From positions 1 through 6,370 of the forward strand of contig DASPJN010000216.1 in NCBI GenBank assembly GCA_035628595.1: a stretch of 6,370 bases of DNA, written 5' to 3'. A program made the position numbers and the translations under genes. Under the pieces are notes generated by a model. The model was not told the DNA's origin, ran no database searches, and worked only from the letters and a program-made list of their open reading frames with translations. Position 1 is the first letter of the stretch; every line of letters begins with the position of its first letter. The stretch is from Chryseosolibacter sp035628595 (GTDB lineage: Bacteria > Bacteroidota > Bacteroidia > Cytophagales > Cyclobacteriaceae). Of the stretch, positions 1-5,294 are shown one piece after another.

Positions 1-69
1 CCCCATCTTCATTTTGAATTATGGTATAACGGCAACTCAATCAACCCTGAAGAATTTGTCACTTTTTAA
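1..69 (+). CDS. C-terminal end of an M23 (LytM-type) peptidoglycan endopeptidase, partial
   Basis: Frame 1 is open from the first base to a TAA at 67-69 and encodes 22 residues beginning PHLHFELWYNG and ending EEFVTF. The HLHFEL segment matches the H-x-H-F-E zinc-site motif near the C-terminus of LytM/M23 metallopeptidases, in which the second histidine is a zinc ligand. The tail around NPEEF resembles the usual ending of these domains. M23 enzymes cut peptide cross-links in the cell wall from the extracytoplasmic side. The rest of the gene lies upstream of the window, so domain order, signal peptide and membrane anchor cannot be seen. Only 11 nt separate it from the bactofilin gene. M23 peptidase and bactofilin genes are often adjacent and act together in cell-shape control, which supports the call. 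The family is fairly sure despite the short remnant; substrate specificity is unknown. Confidence 0.8.
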   Translation, partial: PHLHFELWYNGNSINPEEFVTF

Positions 70-80
70 ACTTTCCCCGT

Positions 81-512
81 ATGTTTACATCTAAAGAAGA
101 AAAACGCGTGGCTGAAGAACTCAGCAATTCGAGCAACACCATCGGCAAAGGTACTTTCCTTGAAGGCAACGTTGAGACTTATGGAAACATAAGAATTGAA
201 GGTAAGATCACCGGCAATGTAAAATCAAAGTCGAAGGTTGCGCTTGGTCCTTCGTCGTTTGTCAGCGGCAACATCACCTCTCAGAATGCCGACATTGAAG
301 GCGAAGTAAAAGGTAAAATTGAAATTTCTGAGTTGCTTGTTCTTAAAGCAACCGCGGTTATTCACGGCGATATTGTGGCGGGCAAATTGGTTGTGGAACC
401 CGGCGCAATATTCAACGGAAGTTGCCGCATGGGAGCGGCCGTCAAGGAGATAAAACTTACCGAAAGTAATGGAGCCATCTCAAGAACCATCCAGGAGGCA
501 AAGTCAGTCTAA
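81..512 (+). CDS. Bactofilin (polymer-forming cytoskeletal protein)
   Basis: This 143-residue protein has the bactofilin layout: a short polar N-terminal tail (about 1-19), a central beta-helical domain (about 20-118) and a short polar C-terminal tail. The core shows the family's repeating pattern of short beta-strands with regular glycines, for example IEGKITGNV at 39-47, VSGNI at 61-65, IEGEVKGKI at 72-80, VIHGDI at 93-98 and PGAIFNG at 107-113. Bactofilins polymerise without nucleotide into filaments on the inner face of the membrane and position wall enzymes such as M23 peptidases; one of these is encoded directly upstream. The ATG at 81 lies just after the peptidase stop and gives a typical family length. 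There is no Shine-Dalgarno sequence. Its last 44 nt overlap the start of atpZ in another frame, suggesting co-transcription and possibly translational coupling. The family call is secure; the role in shape is inferred from relatives. Confidence 0.93.
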   Translation: MFTSKEEKRVAEELSNSSNTIGKGTFLEGNVETYGNIRIEGKITGNVKSKSKVALGPSSFVSGNITSQNADIEGEVKGKIEISELLVLKATAVIHGDIVAGKLVVEPGAIFNGSCRMGAAVKEIKLTESNGAISRTIQEAKSV

Positions 513-696
513 CAGTTATCTAAAATACACAAGTCTTGCATTCCAACTGCTCATTGTGATTGGGGTGTTCGGCTGGCTGGGCCACAAGCTCGACGGTTGG
601 CTCGGACTACAATTTCCGGTGTTTATGCTCATACTTGGATTTCTGGGATTTGGCGGAATGATGTATCAGATCTATCGGTCGATTAACCAACAGTAG
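469..696 (+). CDS. atpZ: AtpZ/AtpI-family small membrane protein (Fo accessory)
   Basis: This 75-residue protein has a polar N-terminus (1-18, rich in Ser, Gln and Arg) and two predicted membrane helices (about 20-38 and 50-67), joined by a short loop containing GHKLDGWLG. A G-x-x-LD-x-x-LG loop between two helices is the hallmark of the AtpZ (ATPase_gene1) family found at the head of many bacterial ATP synthase operons. AtpZ and AtpI have been linked to Fo assembly and to Mg2+/Ca2+ handling in other bacteria; which applies here cannot be told. The ATG at 469 lies inside the end of the bactofilin gene (44-nt overlap) and is the only ATG upstream of the first helix. An AGGAGG stretch at 489-494 lies inside the coding region with no start codon after it, so it is not a ribosome binding site. 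The gene is followed after 2 nt by the AtpI-like gene. Family confidence is good. Confidence 0.85.
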   Translation: MEPSQEPSRRQSQSNSYLKYTSLAFQLLIVIGVFGWLGHKLDGWLGLQFPVFMLILGFLGFGGMMYQIYRSINQQ

Positions 697-698
697 TT

Positions 699-1076
699 TT
701 GATAAAATTTATCCTGGCCGCATTGTTGGTTTCACTCGTCATTGCTGCTGGCGTCGTGTATGGTGTAGAGTACGGCGTGATTGACAAACAACCAAGTTTT
801 TACGTTCCAACGCTGGTGTTGGTGGCCTTCGTCACAATTGTCATTTACGGATACCTTTACCGACTCAAATCCCCGGATGCTTTTACACAATTTTATCTGC
901 TTCTCATGGTGGTCAAAGTGTTTGCTTTCCTGGCTTATAACATTGTGATTGTTCTGAAAAGCAAGGAAAATGCAGCTTATAATGTTATCTTTTTTCTCAT
1001 TACCTATTTTTTGTTTACGGGGCTCGAAATAGCTTTTTTATACTTCCACGTCAGCTCGCGCCGCGACGATTCCTAG
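699..1076 (+). CDS. Four-helix membrane protein in the AtpI position
   Basis: This 125-residue, very hydrophobic protein has four predicted membrane helices (about 2-22, 35-55, 63-86 and 94-117) and a charged C-terminus ending RRDDS. Size, helix number and position between atpZ and atpB match AtpI, an Fo accessory implicated in c-ring assembly, but I see no diagnostic motif that proves homology. The start is TTG at 699. An in-frame stop at 684-686 leaves no other recognised start codon upstream, and the first in-frame ATG would give residue 70 and remove two helices. A GTG near residue 20 would delete the first helix. The gap to atpZ is 2 nt, so the two are almost certainly co-transcribed. 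The following 90-nt gap with promoter-like elements may separate this accessory module from the structural genes. It is a real gene; the AtpI-like role is inferred mainly from context. Confidence 0.75.
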   Translation: MIKFILAALLVSLVIAAGVVYGVEYGVIDKQPSFYVPTLVLVAFVTIVIYGYLYRLKSPDAFTQFYLLLMVVKVFAFLAYNIVIVLKSKENAAYNVIFFLITYFLFTGLEIAFLYFHVSSRRDDS

Positions 1077-1105
1077 TCTGGTAAATTTTTTTTCAAAGAT
1101 GTTTT

Positions 1106-1131
1106 TTGTGGAGCTATAATTAATACCTTTG
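1106..1131 (+). promoter_or_regulatory. Candidate promoter upstream of atpB
   Basis: The octamer TACCTTTG at 1124-1131 is an exact match to the Bacteroidota -7 consensus TAnnTTTG. A TTG at 1106-1108 could act as the -33 element, but the 15-nt spacer is shorter than the roughly 17-23 nt usual for these promoters. A start of transcription near 1138 would give an atpB leader of about 30 nt. An overlapping alternative is TATAAT at 1115-1120, with a weak TTCAAA 17 nt upstream at 1092-1097. The 90-nt gap 1077-1166 is the longest gene-free stretch in the cluster, and its A/T-rich character fits a promoter. The call rests on motif matching only. Confidence 0.45.
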
Positions 1132-1166
1132 CGGTCGGATTTTAAAAACCTTTGAAATCGCCGTAA

Positions 1167-2204
1167 ATGACCGCATTTTTCAATAAAATCAGCCGCTTTT
1201 TTGTTCTAACCGCACTTGTTTTGGGTGTGGTCACTTCGGGTGTTTTTGCCTCAGAGAAGGCTGAAGACGCGGGCGGAAAATTCAACGCAAGTGAAGTGAT
1301 CCTGCATCACGTGATGGATGATCACATCTGGCATTTGTGGGACGGTAAAGGCGGAACAATATACCTTCCGGTTATTGTCTATTCTGGTGAACGCGGGTTA
1401 GATGCATTTTCTTCACATAACTTCTATGATGAAAATCACAATGTAGTCGAATACAACGGGTATAGGCTTGACCATAATCACATTTACCTGGTGAATACAG
1501 GTGAAGCAGTACTGGATCTTTCGATTACGAAGAACGTTGCCATGTTGTTGATCAATGCGGTTTTATTAGTACTCATTTTCTTATCCGTAGCGGGGGCTTA
1601 CAAACGAAATGCTGGCAAAGCGCCAAGTGGATTGCAATCGTTCATCGAACCTGTGATACTTTTTGTGAAGGATGAGGTTGTTAAACCAAACATTGGCCCG
1701 AAGTACGAAAGATTTTTGCCGTACATGCTGACATTGTTTTTCTTCATCCTGTTCGGTAACCTGTTAGGGCTTTTGCCCGGAGCCGCAAACCTTACAGGAA
1801 ACATCGCGGTGACGCTCGTGTTAGCGGTGTTAACTTTCATTATTACTAACGTTAGCGCTAACCGTGAATACTGGGCACACATCTTCTGGACACCAGGCGT
1901 TCCCCTTCCATTGCGACTTATCATTTTGCCTGTTGAACTGGTTGGCATCTTTACGAAGCCGATCTCGCTGATGGTTCGTTTGTTTGTTGCCATTACTGCA
2001 GGTCACATTGTGATCCTGAGCTTGATTTGCCTTGCGTTCATTTTTAAGAGCTATTGGGTAGGTGCTGGCTCGACACTTATGATCCTTTTCATAAGCTTGA
2101 TTGAACTGTTGGTAGCGGGGATTCAGGCTTATGTATTTACGTTGTTCTCGTCATTGTATATCGGCATGGCTATCGCCGAGCACAGTCACGATGATCATCA
2201 TTAA
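1167..2204 (+). CDS. atpB: ATP synthase Fo subunit a
   Basis: Subunit a forms the two proton half-channels beside the c-ring. The protein has 345 residues, against 271 in E. coli. The extra length is an N-terminal signal peptide (1 to about 28, hydrophobic core 11-27, likely cut after VFA) plus a His-rich extracytoplasmic domain (about 29-121) before the first membrane helix (about 124-144). The remaining helices lie at about 185-330. The essential arginine is R271 in SLMVRLFVAITAGH, equal to E. coli R210. H280 and E313 stand at the positions of E. coli E219 and H245, the swapped arrangement also known in other lineages, and Q320 matches Q252. The C-terminus is a charged tail, EHSHDDHH. The ATG at 1167 starts a clear signal sequence. 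A GC-rich hairpin follows the stop by 15 nt. Identification is certain; the role of the N-terminal domain is unknown. Confidence 0.97.
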   Translation: MTAFFNKISRFFVLTALVLGVVTSGVFASEKAEDAGGKFNASEVILHHVMDDHIWHLWDGKGGTIYLPVIVYSGERGLDAFSSHNFYDENHNVVEYNGYRLDHNHIYLVNTGEAVLDLSITKNVAMLLINAVLLVLIFLSVAGAYKRNAGKAPSGLQSFIEPVILFVKDEVVKPNIGPKYERFLPYMLTLFFFILFGNLLGLLPGAANLTGNIAVTLVLAVLTFIITNVSANREYWAHIFWTPGVPLPLRLIILPVELVGIFTKPISLMVRLFVAITAGHIVILSLICLAFIFKSYWVGAGSTLMILFISLIELLVAGIQAYVFTLFSSLYIGMAIAEHSHDDHH

Positions 2205-2219
2205 TTGATTTAAAGATAT

Positions 2220-2244
2220 CCCCCGACTTGTCGGGGGTTTGTTT
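2220..2244 (+). terminator. Hairpin between atpB and atpE, possible partial terminator or mRNA stabiliser
   Basis: CCCCCGA at 2220-2226 pairs perfectly with TCGGGGG at 2231-2237 around a CTTG loop. The 7-bp GC-rich stem is followed by TTTGTTT at 2238-2244, which makes an intrinsic-terminator shape with an interrupted T tract. It lies inside the operon, so complete termination is unlikely unless atpE has its own promoter, and I see no convincing one. Partial termination or protection of the 3' end of upstream mRNA is plausible. The function is inferred; the structure is seen directly. Confidence 0.65.
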
Positions 2245-2265
2245 CACTTAACTATATACACAATT

Positions 2266-2514
2266 ATGTTATTAGCGATTTTGTTAGACATCAGCTATGC
2301 GATTATGGGTGCTGGTATTGGTGCCGGTCTGGCTGCAATTGGCGCTGGAATTGGTATCGGCCGCATTGGTGGCTCAGCGATGGAAGGTATGGCGCGTCAA
2401 CCTGAAGCTTCTGGTAAGATTCAAGGTGCGATGTTGATCATTGCCGCTCTTATCGAGGTGGCTGCGCTTTTCGCGCTCGTTATCTGCTTGCTGATCTCTC
2501 AGCTTGAAGGCTAA
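2266..2514 (+). CDS. atpE: ATP synthase Fo subunit c (rotor ring)
   Basis: This 82-residue hairpin of two membrane helices assembles into the c-ring that turns as ions pass. Helix 1 (about 10-40) carries the glycine motif GAGIGIG (26-32), which packs neighbouring subunits. The polar loop is ARQPE (43-47), which contacts gamma and epsilon. Helix 2 (about 53-78) carries the ion-binding carboxylate E64 in ALIEVAALFA. The positions that bind Na+ in Na+-type rings (Gln in helix 1, Ser after the Glu) are I31 and V65 here, so proton coupling is likely. I chose the ATG at 2266. An in-frame TTG at 2239 would add nine residues, but it falls in the T tract of the preceding hairpin and makes the protein longer than usual. 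Hairpins flank the gene on both sides, which may raise its output relative to neighbours. Identification is certain. Confidence 0.96.
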   Translation: MLLAILLDISYAIMGAGIGAGLAAIGAGIGIGRIGGSAMEGMARQPEASGKIQGAMLIIAALIEVAALFALVICLLISQLEG

Positions 2515-2518
2515 AACT

Positions 2519-2560
2519 AAGAACCTGCTTTTGGCAATTGGCCAGGCAGGTTCTTCTTTA
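2519..2560 (+). terminator. Strong hairpin between atpE and atpF, possible attenuator or mRNA processing element
   Basis: AAGAACCTGC at 2519-2528 pairs perfectly over 10 bp with GCAGGTTCTT at 2546-2555. Inside the loop, TGGC (2532-2535) can pair with GCCA (2541-2544) around AATTG, extending the structure. The downstream arm runs into CTTTA, so the T tract is short and broken. The stem begins 4 nt after the atpE stop. This could act as a leaky terminator or as a 3' barrier to exonucleases, leaving more atpE message than downstream message. The structure is seen in the sequence; the effect is inferred. Confidence 0.65.
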
Positions 2561-2592
2561 CGAAAGAACATCGACTTAAGTAAAATATAAAT

Positions 2593-3087
2593 ATGGAACT
2601 GCTCACACCCGGAACGGGACTGATCATCTGGCAACTTATTGTTTTTGTACTCTTGTTCCTGTTATTGTCCAAGCTGGCATGGAAACCAATTATCAGCTCG
2701 TTGAAGGAACGTGAGGTTTCGATCCAAAATGCGTTGGATACGGCCGAGAAAGCAAGACTGGAAATGTCTCAGCTCAAGTCTGACAATGAGAAGCTATTGA
2801 AGGAAGCCCGCGAAGAGCGTGATAAGATCCTGAAAGAAGCACGTGATGCTGGAAGCCGTTTAAAGGAAGAAGCCCAGGTTGATGCAAAACGTCAGGCTGA
2901 AAAGATCGTTGAGGAGGCGCGTGCGGCAATCAACATTGAAAAACAGGCTGCTTTGAAAGATGTGCGCACACAGGTAGCGCTGTTCTCCCTTGAGATCGCT
3001 GAAAAGCTGATGAAGCAGAACCTTTCAGACGACAAATCGCAGAAGCAATTGGTTGAAAATTATATCAAAGACCTTAAGATAAATTAA
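2593..3087 (+). CDS. atpF: ATP synthase Fo subunit b (peripheral stalk)
   Basis: This 164-residue protein has one N-terminal membrane helix (about 9-28) followed by a long charged helix (about 35-140) and a short C-terminal part that binds delta. The start, a short polar segment and a single helix ending in LAWKPI, is typical of subunit b. Residues 68-100 contain three consecutive 11-residue units, beginning LLKEAR, ILKEAR and LKEEAQ, the hendecad pattern expected for the right-handed coiled coil of the b dimer. Only one b gene is present, so a homodimeric stalk is likely and no b' is encoded here. The ATG at 2593 is preceded by AT-rich sequence (AAAATATAAAT) and no Shine-Dalgarno sequence. 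The gap to atpH is 3 nt, so the two are co-translated. Identification is secure; length is close to the 156 residues of E. coli b. Confidence 0.95.
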   Translation: MELLTPGTGLIIWQLIVFVLLFLLLSKLAWKPIISSLKEREVSIQNALDTAEKARLEMSQLKSDNEKLLKEAREERDKILKEARDAGSRLKEEAQVDAKRQAEKIVEEARAAINIEKQAALKDVRTQVALFSLEIAEKLMKQNLSDDKSQKQLVENYIKDLKIN

Positions 3088-3090
3088 GCA

Positions 3091-3651
3091 ATGGTCGACT
3101 CAAGAGCAGCATCGCGATACGTAAAATCCCTTCTCAGTCTTGCGATTGACCAAAACGCAGTGGAGCAGGTTCATAACGACATGCTCATGTTTTCCAAGGT
3201 CGTGGATGACAGCCGCGAGTTCAGACTGATGCTTCAGAATCCGATCATCAGGCACGAAAAGAAGCGTGCAATCCTTGAGAAGCTTTTCACCGGAAGGGTT
3301 CACAAGCTTACAATGGCCATTTTCGACATTCTCACCCGGAAGAACCGCGAGGCCATTCTAGCGTCCATTGCAAAGGAATTTCATAAAGCCTATAACGAAT
3401 ATAAAGGTATCGAACGGGCTACAGTAACAACTGCAGTTCCGCTGGATACAAAACTCCGCAGTGAAATCGAGCAGCTCGTTAAAAGATATGCAGACAAGCA
3501 GAGTGTTGAGCTTATTGAGAAGATAGATAAAGATATGATTGGTGGATTTGTACTCAACGTTGGTGATCGCCAGGTTGATGCCAGCATCAAGAATAAGCTT
3601 AAAGCATTGAAAGTAGAATTTAGTCAGAATCCTTATATCAAAGAATTTTAA
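3091..3651 (+). CDS. atpH: ATP synthase F1 subunit delta (OSCP homologue)
   Basis: Delta sits on top of the F1 head and ties it to the b stalk. The 186-residue protein has an N-terminal helical domain (about 1-107), with ASRYVKSLLSLA at 7-18 as its first helix and the conserved NPII turn at 50-53. A C-terminal domain carries the family signature around DMIGGFVLNVGDRQVDASI (148-166), including the IGGF core. Length is slightly above the 177 residues of E. coli. The ATG at 3091 lies 3 nt after the atpF stop, with no other reasonable start nearby. The atpA gene follows after 13 nt. Several long antisense frames across this gene are shadows of its codon use. Identification is secure, and nothing is missing from the family core. 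Confidence 0.95.
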   Translation: MVDSRAASRYVKSLLSLAIDQNAVEQVHNDMLMFSKVVDDSREFRLMLQNPIIRHEKKRAILEKLFTGRVHKLTMAIFDILTRKNREAILASIAKEFHKAYNEYKGIERATVTTAVPLDTKLRSEIEQLVKRYADKQSVELIEKIDKDMIGGFVLNVGDRQVDASIKNKLKALKVEFSQNPYIKEF

Positions 3652-3664
3652 TCTCTTAAATAAT

Positions 3665-5239
3665 ATGGCAGAGATCAGACCTGAAGAAGTATCAGCAATT
3701 TTACGTGAGCAACTCTCACAATCACGCACTGACGCCGAACTTGAAGAAGTTGGTACAGTACTGACCGTAGGTGACGGTGTAGCTCGCATCTACGGACTAA
3801 CACAAGCACAAGCTGGGGAACTTCTTCAGTTTGAAACAGGACTTAGAGGACTTGTCCTTAACCTTGAAGAAGACAACGTTGGTGCCGTATTGCTGGGTGA
3901 CTATAAGGATATCAAAGAAGGCGCGACTGTAAAGCGTACAGGTAAGATTGCTGCGGTAAACGTTGGTGATGGCATGTTAGGTCGCGTAGTCGATACACTT
4001 GGAAATCCTGTTGATGGCAAAGGCCCGATTCAAGGTCCGTTGTATGAAATGCCTCTCGAAAGAAAGGCCCCTGGTGTTATATATCGTCAGCCAGTAAACG
4101 AACCGTTACAAACTGGTATCAAAGCTATCGATGCCATGATTCCAATTGGCCGTGGTCAACGCGAATTGATCATTGGTGACCGTCAGACCGGTAAGACAGC
4201 GGTTGCTCTTGATGCGATCATCAACCAAAAGGAATTCTACGAAAAAGGCCAGCCGGTTCTTTGTATTTACGTTGCTATTGGACAAAAAAATTCAACCGTT
4301 GCGAGTGTGGCTGCCGCCCTTGAAAAGGCCGGCGCAATGCCATATACCGTTATCGTTGCGGCTTCTGCTTCTGATCCTGCACCAATGCAGTTCTTCGCGC
4401 CATTTACGGGTGCTGCTATTGGTGAATACTTCCGTGATACCGGTCGCCCTGCCCTTGTTATCTATGATGACCTTTCAAAGCAGGCGGTTGCATACCGTGA
4501 AGTATCTCTTCTTTTGAGAAGACCTCCTGGACGTGAAGCCTATCCTGGTGACGTGTTCTACTTGCACTCACGTTTGCTTGAAAGAGCTGCGAAGATCATC
4601 AATAACGATGCGATCGCAAGAAACATGAACGACCTTCCGGCTTCAATCAAAGGGTTGGTAAAGGGTGGTGGTTCATTAACAGCGCTTCCAATCATCGAAA
4701 CACAAGCGGGTGACGTATCGGCATACATTCCAACGAACGTGATCTCGATTACAGATGGACAGATCTTCCTGGAGACAAACTTATTCAATTCAGGTATTCG
4801 TCCCGCCATCAACGTAGGTATCTCTGTATCTCGTGTGGGAGGTTCTGCCCAGATCAAGTCAATGAAGAAGGTTGCCGGTACGCTGAAGCTCGATCAGGCA
4901 CAGTATCGAGAACTTGAAGCTTTTGCAAAGTTCGGATCGGATCTTGACGCGGCTACAAAGCTTACGATTGACCGTGGAAGAAGAAATACAGAAATTCTGA
5001 AGCAGGATCAGTTTTCACCAGTTCCGGTTGAAGAGCAGGTTGCAATCATCACAGCCTCTACCAGAGGATTTATGGATAAAGTGCCTGTGAATCGTGTGAA
5101 AGAATTCGAGAAAGAATTCCTTGGCTTGTTGAGAGCACAACATCGTGGTCTACTGGACAACTTACGCGCTGGTAAGTTCGAAGACGCTGACGTTGCGACT
5201 ATCAAAAAAGTGGCCGCTGAATTGTCAGGTAAATACTAA
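3665..5239 (+). CDS. atpA: ATP synthase F1 subunit alpha
   Basis: Alpha alternates with beta in the F1 hexamer, binds nucleotide non-catalytically and donates an arginine to the catalytic site on beta. The 524-residue protein shows the full domain order: N-terminal beta-barrel (about 25-95), nucleotide-binding core (about 96-390) and C-terminal helical domain (about 391-524). The Walker A motif is GDRQTGKT (171-178, K177) and the Walker B strand is ALVIYDD (263-269). The alpha signature PAINVGISVSR (380-390) ends in R390, the equivalent of the E. coli R376 arginine finger. The N-terminus MAEIRPEEVSAIL is the usual helix that binds delta. Length is about 11 residues over E. coli. The ATG at 3665 follows atpH by 13 nt. 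No frameshift or missing motif is seen. Identification is certain. Confidence 0.98.
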   Translation: MAEIRPEEVSAILREQLSQSRTDAELEEVGTVLTVGDGVARIYGLTQAQAGELLQFETGLRGLVLNLEEDNVGAVLLGDYKDIKEGATVKRTGKIAAVNVGDGMLGRVVDTLGNPVDGKGPIQGPLYEMPLERKAPGVIYRQPVNEPLQTGIKAIDAMIPIGRGQRELIIGDRQTGKTAVALDAIINQKEFYEKGQPVLCIYVAIGQKNSTVASVAAALEKAGAMPYTVIVAASASDPAPMQFFAPFTGAAIGEYFRDTGRPALVIYDDLSKQAVAYREVSLLLRRPPGREAYPGDVFYLHSRLLERAAKIINNDAIARNMNDLPASIKGLVKGGGSLTALPIIETQAGDVSAYIPTNVISITDGQIFLETNLFNSGIRPAINVGISVSRVGGSAQIKSMKKVAGTLKLDQAQYRELEAFAKFGSDLDAATKLTIDRGRRNTEILKQDQFSPVPVEEQVAIITASTRGFMDKVPVNRVKEFEKEFLGLLRAQHRGLLDNLRAGKFEDADVATIKKVAAELSGKY

Positions 5240-5294
5240 ATATTGAAGCAGGCCGATTAAGCCTTGCGACTGAAAGTTTGCACATTGTAACGAT

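Noticed and set aside
489..494. AGGAGG as a Shine-Dalgarno sequence
   Set aside because: It encodes two arginines (R9 and R10) of AtpZ. No ATG, GTG or TTG follows at a suitable distance for a plausible gene.
469..512. Frameshift joining bactofilin and atpZ into one protein
   Set aside because: Both proteins have complete, family-typical lengths and ends, so an ordinary gene overlap explains the region.
1598..1993. 131-residue open frame antisense to atpB
   Set aside because: It is a shadow of the conserved atpB coding strand. The translation is low in recognisable structure and has no homology that I recognise.
2239..2265. TTG at 2239 as the atpE start, adding nine residues
   Set aside because: The codon lies in the T tract of the upstream hairpin. 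The ATG at 2266 gives the usual 82-residue length and a normal c-subunit N-terminus.
2374..2634. 86-residue open frame antisense across the atpE-atpF junction
   Set aside because: It reads through the back of atpE and the hairpin, and it shows no recognisable domain.
3358..3789. 143-residue open frame antisense to atpH and the start of atpA
   Set aside because: It crosses two certain genes on the other strand, and its Ser/Thr/Cys-rich composition is typical of an antisense shadow.
4173..4517. 114-residue open frame on the same strand inside atpA
   Set aside because: It is out of frame with the certain atpA, and its Leu/Arg/Ser-rich composition is typical of a frame-shifted shadow.
5240..5294. 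Promoter or hairpin between atpA and atpG
   Set aside because: AAAGTTTG at 5273-5280 lacks the TA of the -7 box and has no TTG at correct spacing. The AGGC/GCCT pairing near 5250-5264 is only about 4 bp, too weak to call.
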